Shown here: positions 51,365-60,650 of the stretch, piece by piece
Position numbering within the stretch: the stretch's first letter is position 1
Layout of the letters: every line of letters begins with the position of its first letter
Source of the DNA: Bacteroidales bacterium
Lineage (GTDB): Bacteria > Bacteroidota > Bacteroidia > Bacteroidales > UBA932
NCBI GenBank assembly: GCA_012522855.1
Contig: JAAYJQ010000002.1
Coordinates: 1-64,000, forward strand
Reading direction: 5' to 3'
Length of the DNA: 64,000 nt
The notes under the pieces: generated by a model
What the model was told of the DNA's origin: nothing
Seen by the model: only the letters and a program-made list of their open reading frames with translations
Databases searched by the model: none
Program-made: the position numbers and the translations under genes

Positions 51365-52267
51365 TTACGCTTCATACCCGAACTTTCGGAGCGTCTTGCG
51401 GCTTTCACGCCAATCCGGATCCACTTTTACGAACATCTGCAGGAAGACCTTTTTCTGGAAGAAATCTTCCATATCCAGTCGGGCTTCCGTTCCGACTTTC
51501 TTCAACGCGGATCCTCCCTTGCCGATGAGGATTCCTTTCTGGGAGTCCCGGAGCACGTAGATGACCGCGCTGATGTCGTAACGGGTCTTGCCTTCTTTGA
51601 AGGCTTCGATCACTACTTCGCAGCTGTAGGGTATTTCCTGGCCGTAGTTTTCGAGGATCTTCTCCCGGATGATCTCCGATGCGAAGAACCGCAGGTTCCG
51701 GTCCGTGAACTGGTCTTTGTCGAACCAGGGCGGAGAAACCGGCAGTTTGGAAACAACGGCATCCAACACGCTTTCCAGGTTGAATCGTTCCTTTGCGGAA
51801 ATCGGGATTACCGTTGCGTCAGGAAGCAGATTCTGCCAGAAGGAGATCCGTTCCAGAACTTTCGGTTGGTCGCTGAGGTCGATCTTGTTCAATACTACGA
51901 CGACAGGGCATTGCAACTGCTGGAGTTTTGTGACATATTCCTCGTTCTTGTCGGCCTTTTCCACGACATCGGTGACGTACAAGATGATGTCCGCGTCCCC
52001 GATGGCCGCATTCACGAAACTCATCATGTCTTCCTGCAGCCGGTAGCTCGGTTTCAACATACCCGGGGTGTCGGAATACACGATCTGGTAGTCGTCGGTG
52101 TTGACGATTCCCATAATGCGGTGGCGGGTGGTCTGGGCCTTGGCTGTCACGATGGACAGTTTCTCCCCGACCAGGGCATTCATCAACGTGGACTTGCCGA
52201 CATTCGGGTTCCCGATGATGTTGACAAATCCAGCGCGATGTTTCCTGCCGACCGAGGGACTAGACAT
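51365..52267 (-). CDS. era: GTPase Era
   Basis: Assists 16S rRNA maturation and 30S assembly. 300 residues: G1 GNPNVGKST, switch TTRHRI, G3 DTPG, G4 NKID, and the C-terminal KH domain GILIGKGGSALKKVG. Its ATG lies a few bases inside the end of rluB, so the two are coupled. Confidence 0.96.
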   Translation of the reverse strand: MSSPSVGRKHRAGFVNIIGNPNVGKSTLMNALVGEKLSIVTAKAQTTRHRIMGIVNTDDYQIVYSDTPGMLKPSYRLQEDMMSFVNAAIGDADIILYVTDVVEKADKNEEYVTKLQQLQCPVVVVLNKIDLSDQPKVLERISFWQNLLPDATVIPISAKERFNLESVLDAVVSKLPVSPPWFDKDQFTDRNLRFFASEIIREKILENYGQEIPYSCEVVIEAFKEGKTRYDISAVIYVLRDSQKGILIGKGGSALKKVGTEARLDMEDFFQKKVFLQMFVKVDPDWRESRKTLRKFGYEA

Positions 52268-53855
52268 ACGCCCCCATCTTGAGGATGTTGACTTCGCCTT
52301 CGCTGAGGTATCTCCATTCACCTTTTTTCAGCCCTTTCTTGGTGAGGCCGGCGAAATAGACCCGGTCGAGTGCCTTTACGTCATATCCCAGGCTTTCGAA
52401 GATCCTCCTGACAATGCGGTTTTTACCGGAATGGATTTCGATGCCGAGCCTGCGGTGGTCCTCCGCGTCAATGTATTCCAATTCATCTGCCTTGATGTTT
52501 CCGTCGTTCAGTTCAAGTCCTTCGGCAAGGATCTTGTCTTTGTCGGCTACTTCGAGCGGCTTGTCCAGAATCACCTGATAGATCTTCTTCTTATTGTAGG
52601 AGGGGTGCGTGAGCTGTTCGGCGATTTCGCCGTCGTTCGTAAACATCAGCACGCCCGTTGTGTTCTTGTCCAGCCTTCCGACCGGGAAAACACGCAATTC
52701 GCATCCCTTGAGCAGATTCATGACAGTTTTCTCGGCATGGGGATCGCTTGCAGTCGTAACGAAGCCCTTCGGTTTGTTCATCACGATGTAGACCTTCTCC
52801 TCCCCCTTGAGCCGTTCTCCGTTGAACCTCACCTCATCCTTCAAAATGTTTACCTTGGTTCCGAGTTGGGTCACAACTTCGCCGTTGACGGTCACGACAC
52901 CGGCCTGGATATAATTATCGGCCTCGCGGCGGGAGCAGATTCCAGAATTCGCGATGAATTTGTTGAGGCGGACTTCTTCCTGAATCGGCGTGGGTACCAT
53001 GTCATTGTCTGAATACGCGGTACTGTCGATCTGCGGTTTCCTCGAAAGCATCCGGTTGATTCCAGCCTCGTCGGTTTCCGTGAAATACGCTTCGTTGCCG
53101 CGATTGAATCTCCGGGCGCCGGGACGGGCAGGGCTTCTGGAAAAGCCGGGTTTATAACTGAAATTCCGGTCGCCGGAGGGTCTCCGGCTGTACGGCCTTC
53201 TTTCTCCGCCTTCCTGGTCATCGCCGTAGTTCGGTCGGTCTCCGTAGCTTCTGCGCGGCCCGTAGCTAGGACGGCCTTCCCGATAACTCGGTCGTCTCTC
53301 TCCGTTTGCCGGTCGGTCTCCGTAACTTCTGCGCGGCCCGTAGCTCGGACGGCCTTCCCGATAACTCGGCCGTCCCTCTCCGTTTGCCGGTCGGTCTCCA
53401 TAGCTTCTGCGCGGCCCGTAGCTCGGACGGCCTTCCCCGTAGCTCGGTCGTCCCTCTCCGTTTGCCGGCCGGTCTCCATAGCTTCTGCGCGGCCCGTAGT
53501 TCGGACGGCTTTGTCCGTAACTTCTTCGTTCTCCTCCTTCACGGTTGTTTCCATAACTCGGACGGTCTCCGTAATTCCGACGCGAACCGTATCCGCCGCG
53601 ATCCTCACGGTCGTGATAACCGCGCCTTTCACCATAACTTCCGCCATGGTTTTCGGACTCATATCCTTCTTCCCGGTAGCTTCTGCCGTAGGGTCTGTGT
53701 TCTCTTTCTTCCGAGGAGGATGCGACTGGGGAAACTTTTCTTCTGGGTCTGAGTTTTCTGCCTTCTGATGAATAGCCGCTCTTGGGGGTGTCATTCTGCG
53801 CGTAATCGCTACGCTCTTCCTGGTGTTCTTGTCCACCGTTTACGTTTTCTTCCAT
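52260..53855 (-). CDS. rluB: RluB-family rRNA pseudouridine synthase with a long repetitive Arg/Gly/Tyr tail
   Basis: Makes pseudouridine in 23S rRNA (family RsuA/RluB/E/F). 532 residues. Residues 1-285 are low complexity, rich in R/G/Y/S, with three 26-residue repeats (123-200) of the pattern RRSYGDRPANGEGRPSY. The S4 domain is at about 295-340 (VRLNKFIANSGICSRREAD), and the catalytic Asp is D395 in VGRLDKNTTG. The tail is reminiscent of RNA-binding RGG regions (inference). The frame is open upstream to 53939, but that overlaps tonB; the chosen ATG does not. Confidence 0.93.
   Translation of the reverse strand: MEENVNGGQEHQEERSDYAQNDTPKSGYSSEGRKLRPRRKVSPVASSSEEREHRPYGRSYREEGYESENHGGSYGERRGYHDREDRGGYGSRRNYGDRPSYGNNREGGERRSYGQSRPNYGPRRSYGDRPANGEGRPSYGEGRPSYGPRRSYGDRPANGEGRPSYREGRPSYGPRRSYGDRPANGERRPSYREGRPSYGPRRSYGDRPNYGDDQEGGERRPYSRRPSGDRNFSYKPGFSRSPARPGARRFNRGNEAYFTETDEAGINRMLSRKPQIDSTAYSDNDMVPTPIQEEVRLNKFIANSGICSRREADNYIQAGVVTVNGEVVTQLGTKVNILKDEVRFNGERLKGEEKVYIVMNKPKGFVTTASDPHAEKTVMNLLKGCELRVFPVGRLDKNTTGVLMFTNDGEIAEQLTHPSYNKKKIYQVILDKPLEVADKDKILAEGLELNDGNIKADELEYIDAEDHRRLGIEIHSGKNRIVRRIFESLGYDVKALDRVYFAGLTKKGLKKGEWRYLSEGEVNILKMGAYV
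53256..53489 (-). repeat. 78-bp coding tandem repeat in rluB
   Basis: Three 78-bp copies with few differences, encoding the 26-residue Arg/Gly/Tyr repeats. Confidence 0.85.
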
Positions 53856-53886
53856 GATTGAAAATGGCTCACGCCATGCTAAAAAA

Positions 53887-54660
53887 TTAATTAAGTTTGA
53901 ATATGTAAGTGATTGTTCCTTTTTGCAGAGCCGGGGCATCCGCGCTCTGGCTGAAATGTGCTTTCATGGCAGCCGCCCTGGCAGCTGCCCACAGTGTTTT
54001 GTCCGCGACCGTGGTGCCTTCGCCGCCTGCGATCGCTCTTTGGACGTTTCCATAGTTGTCCACCCAGATGTCTACGACCACTATGCCATCTTCTTGAACT
54101 GAATAGGAAGGTTTGGGAAGGGTCCCGAGGGTGTTTCGTCCCTTCAGATGAGCATTGGCCGTCCCGTCGGTCTTCCCGACAGAGGTGTTGCCGGAAGGTT
54201 GTCCGGCCTTGAATTCCGCCCGCGGGTCCCGGGCTCCATGCGGAGCGATCGAGGAGTCTTTCTTGCTCATGCCCGGAAACAAGGCGTTCCGGTTCAATTC
54301 TTCTTTTATTGGGGTAGGCACTTCTACGTCGCCGAAGTTATCCGGGGTTGCCTGCGCCGTCTTGTTGTCCCGTTCCGATTGGTACGGAGATTCGGACCGC
54401 TGGACCAGTTCGATGGGCTTGGTGCGGTCCACGTTTTCCGCCTGCGGCTGCCGCCCGGCCAAGACGGGCTGAACGAGAACCGGTTCATCTTCCACGAAAT
54501 CGATTATGAGGGTCCTTTCCTGCGGAGGAGGATAGAGATATTTCAAGCCTGTGAACCCGAAGCAGAAGCATCCGAGCAGATGCACGGCAACCGTCAGGAC
54601 GATGCCCGTGATCTTGGCGGATCGCGCCTCTTTCTCTCGTTCGCGCAGGTATTCTTTCAT
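53887..54660 (-). CDS. tonB: TonB-type energy transducer
   Basis: 257 residues: N-terminal membrane anchor (KITGIVLTVAVHLLGCFCFGFTG), a periplasmic linker with polar, low-complexity sequence, and a C-terminal TonB fold (GIVVVDIWVDNYGNVQRAIAG... AAARAAAMKAHF). Transmits the ExbB/ExbD proton-motive energy to outer-membrane transporters. Directly downstream of exbD with two bases between. Confidence 0.9.
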   Translation of the reverse strand: MKEYLREREKEARSAKITGIVLTVAVHLLGCFCFGFTGLKYLYPPPQERTLIIDFVEDEPVLVQPVLAGRQPQAENVDRTKPIELVQRSESPYQSERDNKTAQATPDNFGDVEVPTPIKEELNRNALFPGMSKKDSSIAPHGARDPRAEFKAGQPSGNTSVGKTDGTANAHLKGRNTLGTLPKPSYSVQEDGIVVVDIWVDNYGNVQRAIAGGEGTTVADKTLWAAARAAAMKAHFSQSADAPALQKGTITYIFKLN

Positions 54661-54662
54661 TT

Positions 54663-55073
54663 TTACTCAGGTTGGGTGGCCAGGATGACTTTGTAGTGGT
54701 TTCTTTTGGCGATATTCATGATCGCGACTACTTCCTTGATGGGAACGCTCTCGTCGGAGTAGATCGAGAAGGTCGGATCCTCCTCCGTCTGAAGCAGGTC
54801 CACGAGCCCGTCTTCCAGGTCGGAGAACTGGGTCGGGGTTTCATTGCCGTTCAGGTGGTAGGTGTACAGGTCGTGCCCCCAGTCCTTGACCGAAACGCTG
54901 ACCGTTGCCTTGGCGGACACCTGTCCGGTGCTCTTCGGAAGCATCAACTTCAGCGCGTTCGGATTGACCAGGGTCGAGGTGATCAGAAAGAAGATCAGCA
55001 GCAGGAACACCAGGTCCGTCATTGAGGACATGGCCATTTCCGGATTTACTTTTGTGGTTCTCTTGAAAGCCAT
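54663..55073 (-). CDS. exbD: ExbD/TolR-family biopolymer transporter
   Basis: 136 residues: one membrane helix with the conserved Asp in MSSMTDLVFLLLIFFLITST, then a periplasmic domain. Works with ExbB as a proton-driven motor. Confidence 0.93.
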   Translation of the reverse strand: MAFKRTTKVNPEMAMSSMTDLVFLLLIFFLITSTLVNPNALKLMLPKSTGQVSAKATVSVSVKDWGHDLYTYHLNGNETPTQFSDLEDGLVDLLQTEEDPTFSIYSDESVPIKEVVAIMNIAKRNHYKVILATQPE

Positions 55074-55076
55074 GTA

Positions 55077-55829
55077 CTATTTCTCCTCTTCGTTATCTGC
55101 AGGTTCGTGCAGAAGATCCATGAAGTCGATCGTGATGCTCTCCATCTTGAATACGATGTCGGAGATTTGAGAGGTCAGGTAGTTGTAGCCAAAGTAGGCC
55201 AAAATGCCGACGATGAGACCGCCTACCGTCGTGATCATAGCAGTGTAGATACCACTGGAAAGCAGGGTGATGTCGATGTTGTTGCCGGCGTTCGACATGT
55301 TGAAAAACGCCTCTACCATGCCGAGTACCGTACCCAGGAATCCGATCATGGGCGCGCCGCCCGCGATGCTCGCCAGTCCGGGCAGACCCTTCTCAAGCCG
55401 GGCGACTTCGACGTTGCCCATGTTCTCGACCGCGGTCTGGATGTCCGAAAGCGGACGCCCGATCCGCTCGATACCTTTCTCCACCAAGCGAGCTACCGGA
55501 GAATCATACTTTTCGCAGAGTCCCAACGCGGACTTGACCTTTCCTTCATGAATATAATCCCGGATATCCCGCATGAAGTTGTGATCGATCTTCGAAGCCT
55601 TGCGGATCATCCACCACTTTTTACCGAAGATGTAGAGACCAATCACCGATAGAATGGCGAGGACGATCATCAGCCAACCGCCTTTCGCAGCCATCTGGAG
55701 CAACGTGAAACTCTGTTCGACCTGCTGTGGAGCCGCTGCCGCGGCGGAGAGAGCAGCCGTGGAATCCGCCGCCATCTGCACAGATTCCGCAACGTTGTCG
55801 ATTCCTACCTGGAGAAGATTGAAAAGCAT
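55077..55829 (-). CDS. exbB: MotA/TolQ/ExbB proton channel protein
   Basis: 250 residues, three helices; signature GLASIAGGAPMIGFLGTVLGMVEAF and AMITTVGGLIVGILAYFGYN. First gene of the minus-strand run exbB-exbD-tonB-rluB-era-parC-aroK, all spaced by 0-40 bases or overlapping. Confidence 0.94.
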   Translation of the reverse strand: MLFNLLQVGIDNVAESVQMAADSTAALSAAAAAPQQVEQSFTLLQMAAKGGWLMIVLAILSVIGLYIFGKKWWMIRKASKIDHNFMRDIRDYIHEGKVKSALGLCEKYDSPVARLVEKGIERIGRPLSDIQTAVENMGNVEVARLEKGLPGLASIAGGAPMIGFLGTVLGMVEAFFNMSNAGNNIDITLLSSGIYTAMITTVGGLIVGILAYFGYNYLTSQISDIVFKMESITIDFMDLLHEPADNEEEK

Positions 55830-55877
55830 ATCTAGTCTTTTTAAAAATTATCTTACATATTCCATGCAAATATCTTG

Positions 55878-55885
55878 CAAATTTA
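55878..55885 (-). promoter_or_regulatory. -7 promoter box of the exbB operon
   Basis: TAAATTTG on the minus strand, a TAnnTTTG match, 48 bases before the exbB ATG. Confidence 0.45.
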
Positions 55886-55944
55886 CGTATAATTTTCCGG
55901 ATTATCGTAAATAATAAGTGAAGGTTGCAGGAAAAGCAGGGATC

Positions 55945-56877
55945 TTATGCTCCCGGCTCGCGGTACTCGCCGTCGACTTTGAGCGGTTCGGTGTGGATGG
56001 CGATGTGGCTCTGGAGGCCGAATTCCTCGCGGAGACGATCTTCGATGCGGGTCGCACGCAGGTGGGATTCGTAAAGCGTGATGGATCCCTGCATGCGCAC
56101 ATGCATTTCGATGGCGTAGCGGTTGCCGATCCGCCGTGTGCGGAGGTTGTGGACCTCACTCACTCCCGGTTCGTTTTCCGCGATTTTGATGATTTCGTTC
56201 TCAATCTCCTCCGGAAGGCTTTGTTCCAGAAGATCCTCTCCGGCATTCCGGACCAGATTCAACGCGACGCGGAAAATAAAGAAACTGACAATCAGGGCGG
56301 CGAGCGGATCCAGCACGGCCCATTTCTGTCCGAGCAGGATGGCGCCGCCGATCCCGACCATCGTCGCGATCGAGGACATGGCGTCGCTGCGGTGGTGCCA
56401 GGCGTTGGCGATCACAGCCTGTGAATTTTCCTCCTTACCGACCTTGATTGTAAAGCGGTAGCACCATTCTTTCAGGACGATGCTGACGATCGCCGCCACG
56501 AGGGCGATCATACCGGGAGCCGGGAGTGTTTCACCTCGCAGGAAGGACAGCACGCGGAGCAGGCTCTTGTAAAAAATCATTCCGCCCACGACGAGCAGCG
56601 CGAGGCCGATGATCACGGTCGCAAGGGTCTCGAATTTGCCGTGTCCGTAGTCATGGCCTTTGTCCTGCGGTTTGGAACTCAGTTTGACGAAGGCAAGCAC
56701 GACCAGATCCGTCAGAAAATCGGACAGGGAATGCACGGCATCGGCGATCATGGCCGCGGAGCCGCCCAGGATTCCGGCCAGAAACTTGAAAACAACCAGG
56801 AGTGTGTTGATCAGGCCCCCTGCCAGCGTAACACGGTAGATTCGCTTTTCTCGTGATACTTTTTTTTCACGTGACAT
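55945..56877 (-). CDS. cation diffusion facilitator family transporter
   Basis: 310 residues, six helices and a C-terminal cytoplasmic ferredoxin-like domain. Metal-site residues: DAVHSLSDFLTDL in helix 2 and WHHRSDAMSS in helix 5. Exchanges divalent cations (Zn, Fe, Mn or others) for protons; the specificity is not predictable. Confidence 0.92.
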   Translation of the reverse strand: MSREKKVSREKRIYRVTLAGGLINTLLVVFKFLAGILGGSAAMIADAVHSLSDFLTDLVVLAFVKLSSKPQDKGHDYGHGKFETLATVIIGLALLVVGGMIFYKSLLRVLSFLRGETLPAPGMIALVAAIVSIVLKEWCYRFTIKVGKEENSQAVIANAWHHRSDAMSSIATMVGIGGAILLGQKWAVLDPLAALIVSFFIFRVALNLVRNAGEDLLEQSLPEEIENEIIKIAENEPGVSEVHNLRTRRIGNRYAIEMHVRMQGSITLYESHLRATRIEDRLREEFGLQSHIAIHTEPLKVDGEYREPGA

Positions 56878-56925
56878 TTATTAAAATAATAAAATGGTGA
56901 AACAATCGCGGAGCCGGGATTCGGG

Positions 56926-57702
56926 TCAAGGCTGGTATGTGATCTTTGAAAGGAAGAGGGCGTGACCGGGAACGGATTCTCCTGCGTCGGAGCGGGTTCC
57001 TCCGCGGAGGAGTTCTTCCGTCCGGGACGGAGGCTGTTTGCCGCGGCCGATATCGAGCAGCGTCCCGACTATGGCCCGAACCATGTTCCGCAGGAACCGG
57101 TCCGCGCGGACGGTGAAGACCAAGTAGTCTTCCCGAGGGGCGGGATAACCCAGTATGCGAAGGTGATCGGGCTCCCAATAATCCCAGTGGGCGTAGAACA
57201 CCTTGCATACGGAAGTTTTGTTGTCCGAACCGACTTTTTCGAAGCAACTGAAGTTGTGCTCCCCGAGCAGGGACTCGGCCGCGCTGTTCATGGCTTCAAC
57301 GTCCAAGGGAAAGGTGTAGAGGTAGGAATAGGCGTCCATAAAAGGATCTTTGTTCCGGTGGATGAAGTATTTGTATTCACGCAGCCGCGCGTCGAACCGG
57401 GCATGGAATTCCGGGTCGGCGGGAACGATCTCGTGGACCCGTATTCCAGGAGGGAGGATGGCATTTAATTTGTAGCCTATCGCGGCGGTGTCAAGGTCCG
57501 TCCGGGATGTATCGAAATGGGCCACATAGTTGATCGCATGGACCTTCGAATCCGTCCTTCCGGCACCGGTGACCGCAATCTCCTCTTTCAGGAGGGTCTT
57601 GAGAGCTTTCTGTAGACACTCCTGGATGGTGGGTTCTTGGTTTTGAATCTGCCAACCGGAAAAAGAAGATCCGTCATAGGACAGTGTGACCTTGTAACGC
57701 AT
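56926..57702 (-). CDS. truA: tRNA pseudouridine(38-40) synthase
   Basis: 258 residues; catalytic Asp in GAGRTDSKVHA, with KVTLSYDGSSFSGWQIQ at the N-terminus and FLRNMVRAIVGTLLDIGRG. An ATG eight codons upstream is possible. Confidence 0.95.
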   Translation of the reverse strand: MRYKVTLSYDGSSFSGWQIQNQEPTIQECLQKALKTLLKEEIAVTGAGRTDSKVHAINYVAHFDTSRTDLDTAAIGYKLNAILPPGIRVHEIVPADPEFHARFDARLREYKYFIHRNKDPFMDAYSYLYTFPLDVEAMNSAAESLLGEHNFSCFEKVGSDNKTSVCKVFYAHWDYWEPDHLRILGYPAPREDYLVFTVRADRFLRNMVRAIVGTLLDIGRGKQPPSRTEELLRGGTRSDAGESVPGHALFLSKITYQP

Positions 57703-57723
57703 GAGTTGAAATCCTTGACAACG

Positions 57724-57731
57724 CAAAAGTA
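57724..57731 (-). promoter_or_regulatory. -7 promoter box of truA
   Basis: TACTTTTG on the minus strand, 21 bases before the truA ATG. Confidence 0.45.
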
Positions 57732-57745
57732 TAAAAAAATATCAT

Positions 57746-58738
57746 ATGGAAAGCGTAAACATCAAAGAACTAAACGATCGCATCCAACAGGAAAGCGCTT
57801 TCGTGGACATGCTGACCCTGGAAATGGGGAAGGTGATCATCGGACAGAAACAGTTGGTCGAAAACCTGTTCATCGGGCTGCTCGCCGACGGACATATTCT
57901 GCTCGAAGGTGTGCCCGGCCTGGCCAAGACGCTGGCAATCAGTACGCTGTCCCAGGCGATAGACGCGAAGTTCAGCAGGATACAATTTACCCCGGATCTC
58001 TTGCCTGCCGATGTTACCGGCACGCTGATTTATTCCCAGAAAGATGGAGATTTTGAGGTTCACAAAGGACCGATCTTCGCCAATTTCGTCCTTGCGGATG
58101 AAATCAACCGAGCGCCTGCGAAAGTACAATCCGCCCTGCTTGAGGCCATGCAGGAGCGTCAGGTGACCATCGGAGACGAAACCTGGAAGCTGCCGGAACC
58201 CTTCTTGGTGATGGCTACTCAGAATCCGATCGAGCAGGAAGGAACCTATCCGCTTCCGGAGGCGCAGGTCGACCGCTTCATGCTGAAGGTCGTGGTCAGT
58301 TACCCCAAGAAGGAAGAGGAGAAACGGATCATCCGGATGAACAATCAGAGAACCTTTCCGAAGGCCAACCCGGTCGTGAAGCCGGAAGACATTCTTCGGG
58401 CGCGCAAGGTGGTGCGGGACGTGTACATGGACGAGAAGATCGAGCGGTACATCGTGGACATCGTCTACGCCACCCGGACTCCCGGGGAATACGGGATCGG
58501 GAAACTCGCGAATCTGATTTCGTTCGGAGCCTCTCCCCGCGCCAGCATCTCGCTCGCCCTGGCCTCCAAGGCCTATGCCTTTATCAAGCGGAGAGGATAC
58601 GTGATCCCCGAAGATGTGCGGGCTGTCTGCAATGAAGTGCTCCGGCACCGGATCGGTCTGACGTACGAGGCCGAAGCGGAAAATGTCACTGCCGAGCAGA
58701 TCATCGCGGAAGTCATCAACGCCGTGATGGTTCCGTAA
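57746..58738 (+). CDS. MoxR-family AAA+ ATPase
   Basis: 330 residues; Walker A GVPGLAKT, Walker B VLADEINRAP, sensor 1 MATQNPIEQEG and sensor 2 in FGASPRASISLALA. First gene of the MoxR/DUF58/Bat operon; probably a chaperone acting on the VWA partners downstream. Confidence 0.95.
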   Translation: MESVNIKELNDRIQQESAFVDMLTLEMGKVIIGQKQLVENLFIGLLADGHILLEGVPGLAKTLAISTLSQAIDAKFSRIQFTPDLLPADVTGTLIYSQKDGDFEVHKGPIFANFVLADEINRAPAKVQSALLEAMQERQVTIGDETWKLPEPFLVMATQNPIEQEGTYPLPEAQVDRFMLKVVVSYPKKEEEKRIIRMNNQRTFPKANPVVKPEDILRARKVVRDVYMDEKIERYIVDIVYATRTPGEYGIGKLANLISFGASPRASISLALASKAYAFIKRRGYVIPEDVRAVCNEVLRHRIGLTYEAEAENVTAEQIIAEVINAVMVP

Positions 58739-58743
58739 CGCAT

Positions 58744-59637
58744 ATGCCGTCGAATTCCTCCACGAACGAACTGCTCCGCAAGGTCAGGAAGATAGAGATC
58801 CGAACCCGGGCTCTGTCTCACCAGATTTTTGCCGGAGAGTACCACAGCGCCTTCAAGGGTCGCGGCATGGCTTTCAGCGAAGTCCGCGAGTACCAGTACG
58901 GGGACGACGTGCGTTCCATGGATTGGAACGTCACAGCCCGCCTCAGCGCTCCCTATGTCAAGGTGTATGAGGAGGAGCGGGAATTGACCGTAGTGCTGCT
59001 GATCGATATCAGTCGTTCCGGCCTGTTCGGCACCGAAGAACGCACGAAACGGGATCTGATCGCGGAGGTCGCCGCAGTGCTGTCCTTTTCGGCCATTCTC
59101 AATAACGACAAGGTCGGAGCCCTGTTCTTCAGCGACAAGGTCGAGCACTTTATTCCGCCGAAAAAAGGACGCAGCCATCTGCTGCATATCATCCGGGAAA
59201 TCATCGAGCTCAAGCCGGAACACAACGGAACGAACGTGAGCGAGGCCTTGCGGTTTTTGACCAATGCCATCAAGAAGAAGTGTACGGCCTTCGTGTTGTC
59301 GGATATGCTGGATGTCGATGCCGCGGGAATGCCGCGTTACGAAGAAGCGCTGAAAGTCGCCCGAAACCGCCACGATGTGTCCGTCATCAAGGTGCATGAT
59401 CCGCGCGAGCGATTCCTTCCGAATGTGGGCATCGTTCATGTGAAGGATTCGGAAACCGGTGCTGCCGCTTGGGTGGATACCGCCAGCCGGAAGATGCGGT
59501 CGGACTATGCTCGCTGGTTCGGTCAAGTGTCCGAACACGAAAAGAAATTGTTCAACCGGTATCAGATCGACTCGGTGGACATCGCCACGAATGCGGACTA
59601 TGTCAAAGGTCTGATGACTTTTTTTGCAAATCGATGA
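58744..59637 (+). CDS. DUF58 domain protein
   Basis: 297 residues; FAGEYHSAFKGRGMAFSEVREYQYGDDVRSMDWNVTAR in parts is the DUF58 signature, followed by a VWA-like fold with DISRSGLFG in place of the DxSxS metal site. Co-occurs with MoxR in Bacteroidota. The stop overlaps the next start (ATGA). Confidence 0.92.
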   Translation: MPSNSSTNELLRKVRKIEIRTRALSHQIFAGEYHSAFKGRGMAFSEVREYQYGDDVRSMDWNVTARLSAPYVKVYEEERELTVVLLIDISRSGLFGTEERTKRDLIAEVAAVLSFSAILNNDKVGALFFSDKVEHFIPPKKGRSHLLHIIREIIELKPEHNGTNVSEALRFLTNAIKKKCTAFVLSDMLDVDAAGMPRYEEALKVARNRHDVSVIKVHDPRERFLPNVGIVHVKDSETGAAAWVDTASRKMRSDYARWFGQVSEHEKKLFNRYQIDSVDIATNADYVKGLMTFFANR

Positions 59638-60650
59638 GAACGTTGTCGTCCATTATATTCCTCCTTGCATTGCTGCTTCCCGTTTCCGCGGGAGGGCAGG
59701 AAGAAGCGTCCGGGAACCCCGGGGGACTGCTGATCCGGTCGGAGGATTCCTTTCTCGAGCCGCTGCAGAAAAGGGATTCGGTACTCGTCGCCGACCAGTT
59801 CCGGTACGGATTTCATCTCAAGAATGTGCATGAAGGGACTCGGTTTGCGTTTCCTGATTTCTCCAAGGGATTTATGGAAGGGGTCGAGATCGTCTCGCCT
59901 TGGCGCCTGGACACTGTCAAGGTGCAGGGAGACCGCCGGGGTCCCAAGACCTATGATATCGATGCCAGTTTGATCATCACTTCCTTCGATGCAGGGAAAT
60001 ACGACCTGCTGCCGCTTTCCGTGGTGCGGGCCTCCGGTGCCGACCGGGTGGACACCCTGCTCTTCGATTCTCAACCTTTGGACGTGCGCGTGATGCCGGT
60101 CGATACCGCCACCTATCAACTCCACGACCTCAAGGGACAGATCCGGTACCCTTTGACGTTCCGCGAACTGCTGCCGTATCTCTTGGCGTTCTGGGGTGTC
60201 GTCGTCCTCGGAATCCTGGTCTGGGTGCTGATCCGGTCCGGACGGAAGCGCAAGCAAGTCGCCGCTCGGCAGGAGCCGCCTCACTTGGTCGCCCTGCGGA
60301 AGCTGGACCGATTCCGCGGCAATAAATTCTGGGCGCCGGAGAAGCAGAAGCAGTTCTATTCGGGAATTACGGATGCGTTACGTGAATACATTGACGCGCG
60401 CTTCGGCATCGACGCCCAGGAAATGACGACAGCGGAGATCTTCGAGGACATGCGGAAGGTTGACCTTTCTTCCGACCTCTATCAGGAGATGAAAACCCTC
60501 TTCGAGACCGCGGACCTCGTAAAATTCGCGAAGGCTTTTGCCACAGATGCCGAAAATTCGGCAGCCCTGCCGATTGCGGTACGCTTCGTGACGACAACGT
60601 ATCAGAGCCAACTTGCGGAAGAGAAAGAAAATGAAGGAGGGACTGCCTGA
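59634..60650 (+). CDS. Bat-operon membrane protein, uncharacterised
   Basis: 338 residues: signal peptide (MRTLSSIIFLLALLLPVSAGGQ), an extracytoplasmic beta-rich domain (about 25-175), one membrane helix (PYLLAFWGVVVLGILVWVLI) and a helical cytoplasmic C-terminus (FYSGITDALREYIDARFG). Such proteins stand between DUF58 and batA genes; there is no assigned function. The frame is open upstream inside the DUF58 gene, but the start codon coincides with the DUF58 stop. Confidence 0.85.
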   Translation: MRTLSSIIFLLALLLPVSAGGQEEASGNPGGLLIRSEDSFLEPLQKRDSVLVADQFRYGFHLKNVHEGTRFAFPDFSKGFMEGVEIVSPWRLDTVKVQGDRRGPKTYDIDASLIITSFDAGKYDLLPLSVVRASGADRVDTLLFDSQPLDVRVMPVDTATYQLHDLKGQIRYPLTFRELLPYLLAFWGVVVLGILVWVLIRSGRKRKQVAARQEPPHLVALRKLDRFRGNKFWAPEKQKQFYSGITDALREYIDARFGIDAQEMTTAEIFEDMRKVDLSSDLYQEMKTLFETADLVKFAKAFATDAENSAALPIAVRFVTTTYQSQLAEEKENEGGTA

